A stretch of 64,000 bases of DNA from Mesorhizobium sp. (GTDB lineage Bacteria > Pseudomonadota > Alphaproteobacteria > Rhizobiales > Rhizobiaceae). The notes beneath the pieces are model-generated. The model ran no database searches. It worked only from the letters and a program-made list of their open reading frames with translations, and was not told the DNA's origin. Of this stretch, positions 25,757-34,092 are shown one piece after another. The stretch is from assembly GCF_017306545.1 (NCBI RefSeq), contig NZ_JAFKID010000008.1, forward strand, positions 117,534 to 181,533, read 5' to 3'. Position 1 is the stretch's first letter, and the number at the start of each line of letters is the position of its first letter. The translations under genes were made by a program, and so were the position numbers.

Positions 25757-26779
25757 CTATCGCTTCGCGGGCGGGGCAACGGATTCCCGCTCGACGATCT
25801 CGACCGGCACCAGTTCCCGCGCAGCGGCTGCGGGCGGTTCCTGCCAGTTGGTTTCCAGAAGCAGCCTGAGCGCGCGCCGGCCGATGGCGCGTACCGGCTG
25901 GCGCACCGCCGTCACGGGCGTGGCGAACAGATGGAAGGGGGCGACGTCGTCGAAGCCGACCATGGAGACGTCGCCGGGGATCGACACGCCCTCGGCGCGG
26001 AAGACCTCCATCATGCCGATGGCGATCTCGTCCGAAGTGGCGAAGATGGCGGTGGCCGGCATGCCTTCGGCGATGAAGCGGCGACCCGCCGCGCGGCCGA
26101 ACTCGATGGTGTAGGCGCCGCGATAGCTCGCCGGCACGATCTCCTGGCGCCAGTGCTCGCCGAGCGCGCGGCGCAGCCCGTCGAAGCGGCGGCGACCGCT
26201 GATCATCGTCTCGTCGCTGCCGACGAACAGCACGTCGCGATGGCCGTGCCGGGCGAGATGGCTGCCGGCCAGATGGCCGCCCTGCTCGTTGTCGCAGAAC
26301 AGTTTCGGCACGGCGGCGTGCGGCACGTCCTCGTCGACGACGACCACTTTTTCCGCCTTGTTGATGAGCCGGGCGAGTTGCCCGTCGTCGGCATGGTTGG
26401 TGACGAAGATCAACCCGTCGACATGCTTGCGCTCGATCAGTTCGAGATAGGCCACCTCGCGGTCGCTGCGGTTCAGCGTGGCGAACAGCGAGACGGCGAG
26501 GCCGCTTCTGTCGGCTTCCTCTTCGACGGCGGCGACGAGGGTGGCGAAGAAGGGGTTGGCGATGTCCGGAACGACGAGCCCGATGGCGTCGGAGCGGCCG
26601 CGGCTGAGCCTGCGGGCATGCGGGTTGGGCCGGTAGTTGAGCTTGCGGATGGCGTCTTCGATGCGCTTGCGTGTCTCGTCCGGCAGCGCCAGCGAGCCGT
26701 TGAGCAGGCGCGACACCGTCGTGACCGACACGCCGGCGGCGGCGGCGACATCCTTCAGGCCGGCTGTCTTGTCACTCAC
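25757..26779 (-). CDS. LacI-family transcriptional regulator
   Basis: A 340-residue repressor. The N-terminal helix-turn-helix and hinge read LKDVAAAAGVSVTTVSRLLNGSLALPDETRKRIEDAIRKLNYRPN, the classic LacI form. A periplasmic-binding-protein-like effector domain follows (about residues 60-335). It heads the importer/BtpA/TenA operon and has a palindromic operator just upstream (26807-26832), so self-repression lifted by the imported substrate is the simplest model. The next gene on the other side, the divergent osmC-like gene, starts 255 bp away. Confidence 0.95.
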   Translation of the reverse strand: MSDKTAGLKDVAAAAGVSVTTVSRLLNGSLALPDETRKRIEDAIRKLNYRPNPHARRLSRGRSDAIGLVVPDIANPFFATLVAAVEEEADRSGLAVSLFATLNRSDREVAYLELIERKHVDGLIFVTNHADDGQLARLINKAEKVVVVDEDVPHAAVPKLFCDNEQGGHLAGSHLARHGHRDVLFVGSDETMISGRRRFDGLRRALGEHWRQEIVPASYRGAYTIEFGRAAGRRFIAEGMPATAIFATSDEIAIGMMEVFRAEGVSIPGDVSMVGFDDVAPFHLFATPVTAVRQPVRAIGRRALRLLLETNWQEPPAAAARELVPVEIVERESVAPPAKR

Positions 26780-26806
26780 GACGATCTTCCTCCCTGAAGT
26801 CGTTTG

Positions 26807-26832
26807 TGAAGCGCTTTAGTAAACCGCTTTAC
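26807..26832. promoter_or_regulatory. LacI-type operator pair upstream of the LacI operon
   Basis: Two adjoining palindromes lie 28-53 bp upstream of the lacI-like start. TGAAGCGCTTTA (26807-26818) has the central AAGCGCTT common in LacI/GalR sites, and GTAAACCGCTTTAC (26819-26832) has perfect GTAAA/TTTAC arms with one mismatched pair inside. The position fits an autoregulatory operator; binding is inferred. Confidence 0.7.
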
Positions 26833-27034
26833 AATAGCGATGGAATCGATATCCCTGTCAAGCGTGTCGATGCGGAAATTTTTGCGGCATTGTCGATGCG
26901 CCCACGCTCAAGGGTGGCCATGGCGTCGTCGCAGCGGCTTTCCGGGCGACCGTTCGGCCGGGTGGTCCGGATATTCGCGCCGCGTCTTACGGCGCCAGCG
27001 AACGCATCGGCAGCGCTTAAGGGAGGAAAAAGGA

Positions 27035-27511
27035 ATGGCCGGCAGGACGCATCGTTACCCCGTCAGGATCACCTGGACGGGCAATCGCGGAACCGGAACC
27101 TCATCATTTCGGGACTACGGCAGGGATCATGAGATCGCCGCCGACGGCAAGGCATCGATAGGCGGCTCCTCCGACCCTTCCTTTCGCGGCGATCCGGCGC
27201 GCTGGAATCCGGAGGAGTTGCTGGTCGCCTCGCTGTCGGCCTGCCACCAGCTCTGGTATCTCGGCCTGTGCGCCCAGGCCGGCATCGTCGTCGTCGCCTA
27301 TGAGGACCGGGCCGAGGGCGTCATGACCGAGGAGCCTGGCGGTGCCGGCCAATTCGTTTCGGTGACGCTGCGCCCGCGCATCACGCTGGCACCCGGCTCC
27401 GATGCCGCCCTCGCCATGAGCCTTCACCACGAGGCGCATGAAAAATGCTTCATCGCCCGCTCGGTTAATTTCGCCGTTTCCTGCGAGCCGGCTATCAATC
27501 CGGATGCATGA
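27035..27511 (+). CDS. OsmC-family peroxide-handling protein
   Basis: A 158-residue OsmC/Ohr-type protein. The two family cysteines appear in SLSACHQLWYLGLCAQAG and HEKCFIARSVNFAV, and the Arg/Glu environment (NPEELLVASLSAC) is conserved. OsmC proteins reduce organic hydroperoxides with dithiols. A strong ribosome site (GGGAGG) lies 9 bp before the ATG. It is a single gene, diverging from lacI with a 255-bp gap and not clearly linked to the importer. Confidence 0.9.
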   Translation: MAGRTHRYPVRITWTGNRGTGTSSFRDYGRDHEIAADGKASIGGSSDPSFRGDPARWNPEELLVASLSACHQLWYLGLCAQAGIVVVAYEDRAEGVMTEEPGGAGQFVSVTLRPRITLAPGSDAALAMSLHHEAHEKCFIARSVNFAVSCEPAINPDA

Positions 27512-27672
27512 GGCGGTAGCGGCCCTGAGGAGGCGGGCGATCATTCGCTTTCTTCGTCGCGCTGTTCCGAGGATAGGTTCTTGACCGCCTTCGCCGCCGC
27601 GCGATGTCTCAGCGGCGGCGAGGGCAGGGCGGTGAAACGCCTGCCCGATCCGGATGAAAAGCAAGCCGCCCG

Positions 27673-27927
27673 CTATTGCGGCTGGGGCTGCATTTTAGCC
27701 GTGGTCTGTTGCTGCTGTTTCAGCTTTCGCGCGGCCTTCTGCTTCTTGTGAAGCTCGTGTCCGGCGATGCAGCCGCCCATGGCGCCCAGCACTCCGTGAT
27801 GACCGGCATAGTGCCCGGCGACCCCGCCGGCGATGGCGCCGGACACACAGCCGACAGCGCCGGCACTGGAGATCGGAACTGCGAAAGCAAGGGCGGCGGC
27901 GAATCCTGTGGCAGCAAGCTTGTTCAT
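27673..27927 (-). CDS. Small exported glycine-zipper protein
   Basis: An 84-residue protein of unknown function. A signal peptide covers about residues 1-24 (LAATGFAAALAFAVPISSAGA). The middle is a glycine-zipper segment (GAIAGGVAGHYAGHHGVLGAMGGCIAGHELHKK), and the C-terminal tail is rich in Lys and Gln. Two cysteines occur after the signal. Such proteins are usually periplasmic or membrane-attached and often stress-related, but no function can be assigned. It converges with the OsmC-like gene. Confidence 0.7.
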   Translation of the reverse strand: MNKLAATGFAAALAFAVPISSAGAVGCVSGAIAGGVAGHYAGHHGVLGAMGGCIAGHELHKKQKAARKLKQQQQTTAKMQPQPQ

Positions 27928-28252
27928 GGGTATCCCCGTAAGCGCGCGTTTCGACGTGTCGAGGTGGGGCCGTGATCGTGGCGCCATTGCGGCCGAGGTC
28001 GATACTCTCAAGGATGTGATCTTCCCTTGCGGCGGCTGGTTTGTCGATCGCCTCGGCAGGCATCCCGATTGCGGCAGTTGGACTTCACGGCATCGCGTGA
28101 CCAACCCGGTCCGGAGGGGAGACGTTGCCCTGCGCGAGCGGGTGAAGACATGTGCGTCGGGATCATAGCGGGTGGGTCTTTAGCAAAGGAACCCTCGCGC
28201 ACCACCGGCCCGCGCCGATACACCGGACGAGGGCAATGCCGATGGCACGAAC
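27928..28252. other. Intergenic region with no gene recognised
   Basis: The 392 bp between the small glycine-zipper gene and the deacylase gene show no open frame with a family resemblance or a fitting ribosome site. The left end should hold the promoter of the small gene and the right end holds the deacylase promoter described separately. Confidence 0.6.
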
Positions 28253-28281
28253 TTGACACCGGCTTGCCGGCTATATCTTAT
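28253..28281 (+). promoter_or_regulatory. Sigma-70-like promoter of the deacylase operon, with palindromic spacer
   Basis: A perfect -35 hexamer TTGACA (28253-28258) is followed 17 bp later by TCTTAT (28276-28281), a moderate -10. The spacer holds the palindrome CCGGCTTGCCGG (28259-28270), where a repressor would block polymerase directly. The deacylase start lies 39 bp downstream. Confidence 0.55.
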
Positions 28282-28319
28282 GTCAAAGTTGAATTTTACA
28301 GATAGAACGACCGGAAGGC

Positions 28320-29360
28320 ATGGCGGCCGGGAGCCTTGCTCCGGCAGGCAGGCTGACCGTGACGCGATCCATTGGTTTCACCGATATCGACTTCGACAGG
28401 AACGGCAAGCAGGTCGGGTTCGTCAGCTTTCCCTCCTCCGTTCATGACGACGCATGGGGCGTCATCCAGGTTCCGTTGACGGTCATCCGCAACGGCACCG
28501 GCCCGACCGTGATCCTGCAAGGGGGCAACCACGGCGACGAATACGAAGGGCCGATCGTCCTCGGAGAGATCATCCGCGGCCTGAAGCCGGAAGCCATGAA
28601 CGGCCGGCTGGTCGTCGTGCCGGCGGTCAACCTGCCGGCGGTGGAAGCCAGCCGCCGGGTGTCGCCGCTCGACGACCTGAACTTCAACCGTACCTTTCCG
28701 GGTGATCCGCTCGGCTCGACGACGCAGCAGATTTCCCACTATGTCAGCAGCGTGCTGTTCCCGCTGGCGGACGCTTTCATCGATCTCCATTCGGGCGGTT
28801 CGTCGCTGTCCATCATCCCGAGCGCGGTGCTGGAACCTTGCGCCGACCCGCAGCTCGACGCCAAAAGCCGGGCGGCTGTCGAGGCGTTCCAGGCTCCCTT
28901 CAAGGTCCAGATTTCCAATTTCGGCGATCCGCGCACCTCGACCTCGACCGCCGTGCGCGCCGGCCTGATCACCGTCGGCACCGAGATGGCCGGCACCGGC
29001 ACCGTCACGCCCGAGGCGGTGCGTATCTGTCGGCGCGGCGTGCATAACGTGCTGCGTCACCTCGGCGTCATCGAAGGCACGGTGGAAAAGGGCGAGGGCA
29101 CGCCCGGCTTCCACACGATCGCCGGGACCGCTTCCTATGTGATGGCGAGCGAGGCCGGCATCTTCGAGCCCTACCACGAACTCGGCGCGGCGGTGGAGAA
29201 GGGCGAGCCGGCCGGGCGCATCCATTTTCTCGAAAATCCGGGCCGGGAACCGGTCGAGCTGCATTTCGGCGCAGGCGGGGTCGTCTACGGCAAGCGCCAT
29301 CCCGGACGGGTGCGGCCCGGAAATTGCTGCCTTGTGGTAGCCTCCCCGTTCGAGGACTGA
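28320..29360 (+). CDS. Succinylglutamate desuccinylase/aspartoacylase-family deacylase (DoeB/EutE-like)
   Basis: A 346-residue zinc carboxypeptidase-fold deacylase. Zinc ligands are in LQGGNHGDEYEGP (His, Glu) and FIDLHSGG (His), with the NLPAVEASRRVSPLDDLNFNRTFPG segment that binds the substrate carboxylate. The closest known roles are N-acetyl-diaminobutyrate deacetylase (DoeB/EutE, ectoine breakdown) and related N-acyl amino acid deacylases. A GGAAGG site sits next to the ATG. Together with the EutB-like next gene this suggests an amino-acid-derived substrate, but no DoeA or EutC gene is present nearby. Confidence 0.85.
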   Translation: MAAGSLAPAGRLTVTRSIGFTDIDFDRNGKQVGFVSFPSSVHDDAWGVIQVPLTVIRNGTGPTVILQGGNHGDEYEGPIVLGEIIRGLKPEAMNGRLVVVPAVNLPAVEASRRVSPLDDLNFNRTFPGDPLGSTTQQISHYVSSVLFPLADAFIDLHSGGSSLSIIPSAVLEPCADPQLDAKSRAAVEAFQAPFKVQISNFGDPRTSTSTAVRAGLITVGTEMAGTGTVTPEAVRICRRGVHNVLRHLGVIEGTVEKGEGTPGFHTIAGTASYVMASEAGIFEPYHELGAAVEKGEPAGRIHFLENPGREPVELHFGAGGVVYGKRHPGRVRPGNCCLVVASPFED

Positions 29361-29363
29361 CCG

Positions 29364-30302
29364 ATGATCACGCTCGACGATATTTATCAGGCGCAGGGCC
29401 GCATCGCCCCCTTTGTGCGCCGCACGCCTCTGGTTCCGGCGGACGCGCTGAGTGCGCCGCTCGGCGAGGCCGAGCTTTGGCTGAAGCTGGAATGCTTGCA
29501 GGCGACCGGCTCGTTCAAGGCGCGCGGCGCCACCAACAAGCTGCTGGCAACGCCGCCTGACGAAATGGCGCGCGGGGTCACGACCGCTTCGGGCGGCAAT
29601 CACGGCCTGGCCGTCGCCCGCGCGGCGAAGCTCGCCGGCGTGCCCGCCACCATCTTCGTGCCGGCCAACGTCGCGCCGGCCAAGATCGACAAACTGCGCA
29701 AATGGGGCGCGACGGTCGAGGTGGTCGGCTCGATCTGGAACGAAACCAATCTCAGCGCGCTCGCCTTCGCGCGCGACAGGGGCTGCGCCTACTTCCACCC
29801 CTTCGCCGACCCTTACGTGGTTGCCGGCCAGGGCACGCTGGCGCTCGAGATCCTGGACCAGAAGCCGGACCTCGACGCCATCCTGATCGCGATCGGCGGC
29901 GGCGGGCTGATCACCGGTATGGCGGTGGCGCTGAAGGCGCTGAAACCGTCGGTCCGCATTATCGGCATCGAGCCGGTCGGCGCGCCGACCTTCCACGCAT
30001 CGCTGGCCGCCGGCCATGTCGTGCGGCTGGACAGTGTCACCACCCGCGTCGCCACCATGGCCTGCGCCGAGACGGATGCGGACGTCTTCGCAACGTCGCG
30101 GAACCTGATCGACGAGGTCGTCCTGATCGAGGACGACGACATGCTGGACGCCGCGCGCTGGCTCTGGTTCGAAATGGGGCTGGCGGCGGACCTCAGCGGC
30201 GCCGCGGCCGTCGCCGCGCTGCGCAAGGGCAGACTCGCCTTCTCCGCCGGCCAGAAAATCTGCGCTCTTGTCTGTGGTGCCGGGCCGGAAGGGCTGGCCT
30301 GA
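29364..30302 (+). CDS. PLP-dependent threonine/serine dehydratase-like enzyme (EutB-like)
   Basis: A 312-residue fold-type II PLP enzyme. The Schiff-base Lys is in ECLQATGSFKARGA (about residue 54), the substrate loop is TTASGGNHGLAV, and the phosphate-binding tetraglycine is IAIGGGGLITGM. It lacks the C-terminal ACT regulatory domain of IlvA, so it is a catabolic-type dehydratase or racemase relative, such as EutB of hydroxyectoine use. It follows the deacylase by 3 bp and precedes the amidohydrolase by 2 bp. Confidence 0.88.
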   Translation: MITLDDIYQAQGRIAPFVRRTPLVPADALSAPLGEAELWLKLECLQATGSFKARGATNKLLATPPDEMARGVTTASGGNHGLAVARAAKLAGVPATIFVPANVAPAKIDKLRKWGATVEVVGSIWNETNLSALAFARDRGCAYFHPFADPYVVAGQGTLALEILDQKPDLDAILIAIGGGGLITGMAVALKALKPSVRIIGIEPVGAPTFHASLAAGHVVRLDSVTTRVATMACAETDADVFATSRNLIDEVVLIEDDDMLDAARWLWFEMGLAADLSGAAAVAALRKGRLAFSAGQKICALVCGAGPEGLA

Positions 30303-30304
30303 CG

Positions 30305-31225
30305 ATGGCCGCGGCCTATGGCGGACCGATCATCGACGCGCATCATCACTTCTGGCGCATGGACCTCGACAGGCATCCGTGGCTGCGGCAGATTCCGGCG
30401 GGCAGCGCGGATGCGGCGTTGCGCGACGATTTTCTGCCGGCCGACTATGCCGGGCTCGCCGCCCGCCACGGCATCGTCGCCAGCGTGCATGTCGAGGCCA
30501 ACTGGGACCCGGCCGATCCGTTCGGCGAAACCGCCTGGCTGGATGGGCTGGAGCGCTCCGCCGGCATCGCCTGCCGCTATGTCGCCTGCGCTCCCTTGAG
30601 CGATCCTGCCGCCGCCGCGCTGATCGAGCGCCATGCCGCCCATCCGTGCACCGTCGGCTTGAGGGAGATCGTCAGCTGGCACCCTGATCCGGCGAAGCGG
30701 CGCACGCCCGCCAACGACCGTTTCGACAATCTTATCTGGCGCGAAAACCTCAAAAGAGCCGGCGATCTCGGCCTCAGCCTCGACCTGCTGGTCACGCCGC
30801 ACCAGTTTGTCGACGTCGCGCGGTTGGCGGCCGATTTTGAAACCGTCGCCTTCATCGTCAATCACTACGGCAGCCCGATGGACCGCGATCCCGCCGGCAT
30901 GCGCCTGTGGCGCGACGGGCTGAACGTGCTGGCACGACAGCCCAACGTCGCCGTCAAACTGTCGGACCCGGTTGCCTATGACCATGATTGGACGTGGGAA
31001 AGCCTGCGCGACGTGACGGACAGCGTCATCGAGGCCTTCGGCCCCGGTCGCTGCCTGTTCGCCACCGACCATCCGGTATCGACGCTGCACATCGGCTTCG
31101 GCGAATGGGTCGAAGGGTTCCGGCGCATGATCGGCGGCCTGTCCGCGGACGAGGCCGCCGCCGTCATGGCCGGCAATGCCGCCCGGCTCTACCGGATCGA
31201 CGCATCCGCACTTGCCGCCGGGTAG
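30305..31225 (+). CDS. Amidohydrolase family 2 protein (L-fuconolactonase-like, COG3618 type)
   Basis: A 306-residue TIM-barrel hydrolase. It opens with the metal motif IIDAHHHFWRMDLDRHPWL and has SVHVEANWDPADPFGETAWL, IVNHYGSP, and CLFATDHPVSTLHIGF with the catalytic Asp. This form (HxHxW, then FGSNWP-like ends) is typical of the lactonases that open L-fucono- or L-rhamnono-lactones, though many members have other substrates. It ends the deacylase/dehydratase operon and lies near fucose- and rhamnose-type genes at 34089-43720. Confidence 0.85.
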   Translation: MAAAYGGPIIDAHHHFWRMDLDRHPWLRQIPAGSADAALRDDFLPADYAGLAARHGIVASVHVEANWDPADPFGETAWLDGLERSAGIACRYVACAPLSDPAAAALIERHAAHPCTVGLREIVSWHPDPAKRRTPANDRFDNLIWRENLKRAGDLGLSLDLLVTPHQFVDVARLAADFETVAFIVNHYGSPMDRDPAGMRLWRDGLNVLARQPNVAVKLSDPVAYDHDWTWESLRDVTDSVIEAFGPGRCLFATDHPVSTLHIGFGEWVEGFRRMIGGLSADEAAAVMAGNAARLYRIDASALAAG

Positions 31226-31266
31226 AAGCAGCGGACCTCAATGCGCCGGCTCGAGGCTTCGGGTGC

Positions 31267-32868
31267 CTATCGGCCCATGTGCCGGCGCCGGCCGATCCGG
31301 TCCGCCAGCGACAGCCAGCGCCGGCGCGGCTCGGGCGTCGCCGTCGACAGGGCGGCGACGGTTTCGTCCAGCAGCTCGTCCAACCGCTCCGGCGGTAGCG
31401 CGGCCTTGGCGTCGATCTCCTCGGCGATGGCGATGAAGCGCTTCGCCTGATCCGCGCCGCCGAACAGCGGCGCGACGTCGCGCGCCACGAACGCATCCCA
31501 TGTCAGTTCGGGTTCCCAGCCGAAGCGGGCGAAGGCCAGATAGCTGATCTCGGTCGCGGCGTTGTAGTCCGACGGCTCTCCCCAGACGGTCAGGCCCTGC
31601 ATGCCCATCCGGTAGCCCTGCCGGCTCATGTCGGCGAAGTCGCGGGCATTGAGCGCATCGCGTTCGGTGCGCGCGTCGCCGTTCCACTGGCAGGCGAACT
31701 GGCAGCGCAGCACGTTGGGCTGCGTCGGCAGGTTTTCGACGTAGCCCGCCGGCAGGGCCTGCCTCAGCCGCTTCCAGTAGGAGCGGTTGCATGTGTGCTG
31801 GTAGATGCCGCCGCGCGGCAGCGCCGCCTGCACCTCGGCGGCGACCGGCTCCAGAAGGTTGTCCCACTGCATCTCGCAATAGATCCACAGGTCTGGCTTC
31901 ACCGCTTTGGCCGCCCGATAGAGCCGGGGGAAGTTCGCCGCCATGTCGGAGTGCGACCAGCTATCGCCGTATTCCTTGGCGCGGCGGGCCGCCTCGGCGT
32001 CGTTGGCGCGGCGCGCCTTGCAGCGCGGGCAATCGCAGACGCCGTAATCGCCGCTCTCGATGTTGATGCCGCCGATGTCGAAGGTTTCGGCGAGCCAGGC
32101 GACGGCCTCCTCCATCCAGTCCATCATTTCGGGCGCGCTGGGGCAGGCCGTCACCGTATAGTCGGAATGAGGGAAGTTCAGTGGAAAATCGAGGTCGGCC
32201 AACTGGAAGCCGATGTCCTTGCTGAACTCGGCCTTGTGCTGTGGATTCTGCTTCAGCCATGTGTTGAGGTTGTAGCGATGGTTGCCCTCCCAATAGACGC
32301 CGCCATAGGCGCCGATGGCGATGCCGGGGATGATGCGCACGCCGCGCTCGCGCCCGTAGCGGCAAAGCTCCTGTGCCGCCTCGACGCCGCCGTGGCTGTC
32401 GCGCAGGAAGCCGTAGATGACGATGCCGCCGATGCGGTTGGCCGAGCAGTAGTCGACCAGCCGCCTGTAGTCGGCGAGAAAACCCGAAGGCGGCTTCTGA
32501 TAGGGGTTGAAGACGCCGATTTCCTGCTGGCCGATCTGCGACAGCTCCCAGTTCGTCGAGTGATCCCAGGTCCAGAAGGTGCGGTAGGGGAGGCCGGGCG
32601 CATCGGCGATCGGGCCGCGGGCCAATATCGAAACGTCAAGCTTGCGGCCGAGGCGCGCGACGAGTTCCTGCGCGCCATAGATGACGCCGGAGAACGGCCC
32701 GCCCCGCACTTCGACCTGCCCGCCGGCATCCGCCAGCGAAAACGCCCCTTCCTGCATGGCGGCGTCCTCCGTCAGCCGTATCGTTCGCCCGGCAAGCGCC
32801 GTCGCGTCGATGCCTTCGCGGAGAAGGCGCGCGGCGTGCGGATGAAGCGTCTCTCCGTCGATCGGCAT
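31267..32868 (-). CDS. Putative glycoside hydrolase, TIM barrel with alpha-glucuronidase/GH20-like N-domain
   Basis: A 533-residue protein without a signal peptide. The N-terminal part ends in GGPFSGVIYGAQELVARLG, the pattern of the alpha/beta domain that precedes GH20 and GH67 barrels. A barrel follows with PGIAIGAYGGVYWEGNHRYN, INIESGDYGVCDCPRCKARR and PDLWIYCEMQWDN. The CxCxxC stretch may bind zinc. Family placement is uncertain and the catalytic residues are not identified. The ATG at 32868 follows AGGAG by 9 bp; an in-frame ATG at 32907 has less support. It diverges from the oxidoreductase gene. Confidence 0.7.
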   Translation of the reverse strand: MPIDGETLHPHAARLLREGIDATALAGRTIRLTEDAAMQEGAFSLADAGGQVEVRGGPFSGVIYGAQELVARLGRKLDVSILARGPIADAPGLPYRTFWTWDHSTNWELSQIGQQEIGVFNPYQKPPSGFLADYRRLVDYCSANRIGGIVIYGFLRDSHGGVEAAQELCRYGRERGVRIIPGIAIGAYGGVYWEGNHRYNLNTWLKQNPQHKAEFSKDIGFQLADLDFPLNFPHSDYTVTACPSAPEMMDWMEEAVAWLAETFDIGGINIESGDYGVCDCPRCKARRANDAEAARRAKEYGDSWSHSDMAANFPRLYRAAKAVKPDLWIYCEMQWDNLLEPVAAEVQAALPRGGIYQHTCNRSYWKRLRQALPAGYVENLPTQPNVLRCQFACQWNGDARTERDALNARDFADMSRQGYRMGMQGLTVWGEPSDYNAATEISYLAFARFGWEPELTWDAFVARDVAPLFGGADQAKRFIAIAEEIDAKAALPPERLDELLDETVAALSTATPEPRRRWLSLADRIGRRRHMGR

Positions 32869-32947
32869 GGCGCTGAACTCCTCCTTTGCGTCAAGGCGAC
32901 TACACATGAAAAATTTGCGGATATCAACGTCGTGTTTTGCTAATGAT

Positions 32948-32962
32948 ATGGAACTGTTTCAT
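32948..32962. promoter_or_regulatory. IclR-like palindrome between glycosidase and oxidoreductase genes
   Basis: ATGGAAC-T-GTTTCAT (32948-32962) is a 15-bp palindrome with 6 of 7 matched pairs. It resembles the TGGAA-N-TTCCA form of IclR-family sites and sits in the divergent promoter gap. The IclR gene at 34552 is the local candidate; this is an inference. Confidence 0.4.
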
Positions 32963-32982
32963 CTGGAACCGGATCGAGACCC

Positions 32983-34092
32983 GTGAGCCCCATCCCAGAC
33001 ACACTTTCAGGATTGCGCCAGTCGTGGCCGATGCCGTCGCGTCCACGCCCGATCACCGTCATCGGCTGCGGCGGGATCGTTCGTGACGCGCACCTTCCCG
33101 CCTATCGCAAGGCGGGGCTGCCGGTCGCCGGGGTGTTCGACCTCGACGGAGAGGCGGCTCGGCGGCTGGCGCGCGACTTCGGCGTTTCCACCGTGCATGC
33201 CTCGCTGGAGGAGGCGATCGCTGCCTGCGGGCGCGAAGGCGTGTTCGACCTGGCGCTGCCGCCGGAGGCCGTGCTGGCGACGGTCGGTCGCCTGCCGCAC
33301 GGGGCGACCGTGCTCATTCAGAAGCCGCTCGGGCCGGACGGCAGCACCGCCCGCCGCATCGTCGGCGAGCTCGATGCGCGCAACATCGTCGCGGCGACCA
33401 ATTTCCAGTTGCGCTTCACGCCCTCGATGCTGGCGATCGGCGACGCCGTCGGCAAGGGCCTGTTCGGCGAGATCGTCGACGTGGACGTCCATCTTTGCGT
33501 CTACATGCCGTGGGAACTGTGGTCCTTCATCGCCAAGCTCGATGCGGTCGAGATACCCCTCCACTCGATCCATTATCTCGACTGGATTCGCGGCCTTCTC
33601 GGCGAACCGCACAGCATCTACGCGAAATCCGTGAAGCATCCGCGCTACGGCGGCCAGGCCGACGCCCGCTCCAGCATCATATTGGACTACGGCGAGCGCG
33701 TCCGCTGCTGCCTGTCGCTGAACCACACCTACGCACACGGCCCGCGGCACACCGAGGCCGTCATCCGGGTCGAGGGCCTGAAGGGGGCTGCCCATCTCAG
33801 CGTCGGCTATCTCGAGGATTACCTGAGGCCGCAGCCGGAGCGCCTCGAAATCTGCCACGACGGGCAGCCCTGGGTGGAACTGCCGCTGGCAGGCGAGCGC
33901 GTCCCGGACTCCTTCGCCTATATCATGGCAAACCTGCAACGCTTCGCCGCCGGCGAGGACACGCGCCTTGTCACCGACGTGCACGATTCGCTGAAGACGA
34001 TGCTTTTGGTGGATGCCGGGCTGACCTCCAGCCGGCTGGGCGGCGTCGTTCCCGAGGCGGCCGAAGCGCCCGATGCGGGAGGCGCACGATGA
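32983..34092 (+). CDS. Gfo/Idh/MocA-family NAD(P) oxidoreductase
   Basis: A 369-residue sugar-type dehydrogenase. The Rossmann motif is ITVIGCGGIVRDAHLPAYRKAG (about residues 24-45), and the signature VLIQKPLGPDG is the EKP-type motif in which Glu is replaced by Gln. The C-terminal alpha/beta domain follows with HSIHYLDWIRGLLG. Family members oxidise or reduce cyclic polyols and sugars. A GTG start at 32983 is used; ATG at 33031 is an alternative closer to the fold. The mutarotase gene overlaps its stop by 4 bp, which points to a deoxyhexose substrate. Confidence 0.88.
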   Translation: MSPIPDTLSGLRQSWPMPSRPRPITVIGCGGIVRDAHLPAYRKAGLPVAGVFDLDGEAARRLARDFGVSTVHASLEEAIAACGREGVFDLALPPEAVLATVGRLPHGATVLIQKPLGPDGSTARRIVGELDARNIVAATNFQLRFTPSMLAIGDAVGKGLFGEIVDVDVHLCVYMPWELWSFIAKLDAVEIPLHSIHYLDWIRGLLGEPHSIYAKSVKHPRYGGQADARSSIILDYGERVRCCLSLNHTYAHGPRHTEAVIRVEGLKGAAHLSVGYLEDYLRPQPERLEICHDGQPWVELPLAGERVPDSFAYIMANLQRFAAGEDTRLVTDVHDSLKTMLLVDAGLTSSRLGGVVPEAAEAPDAGGAR

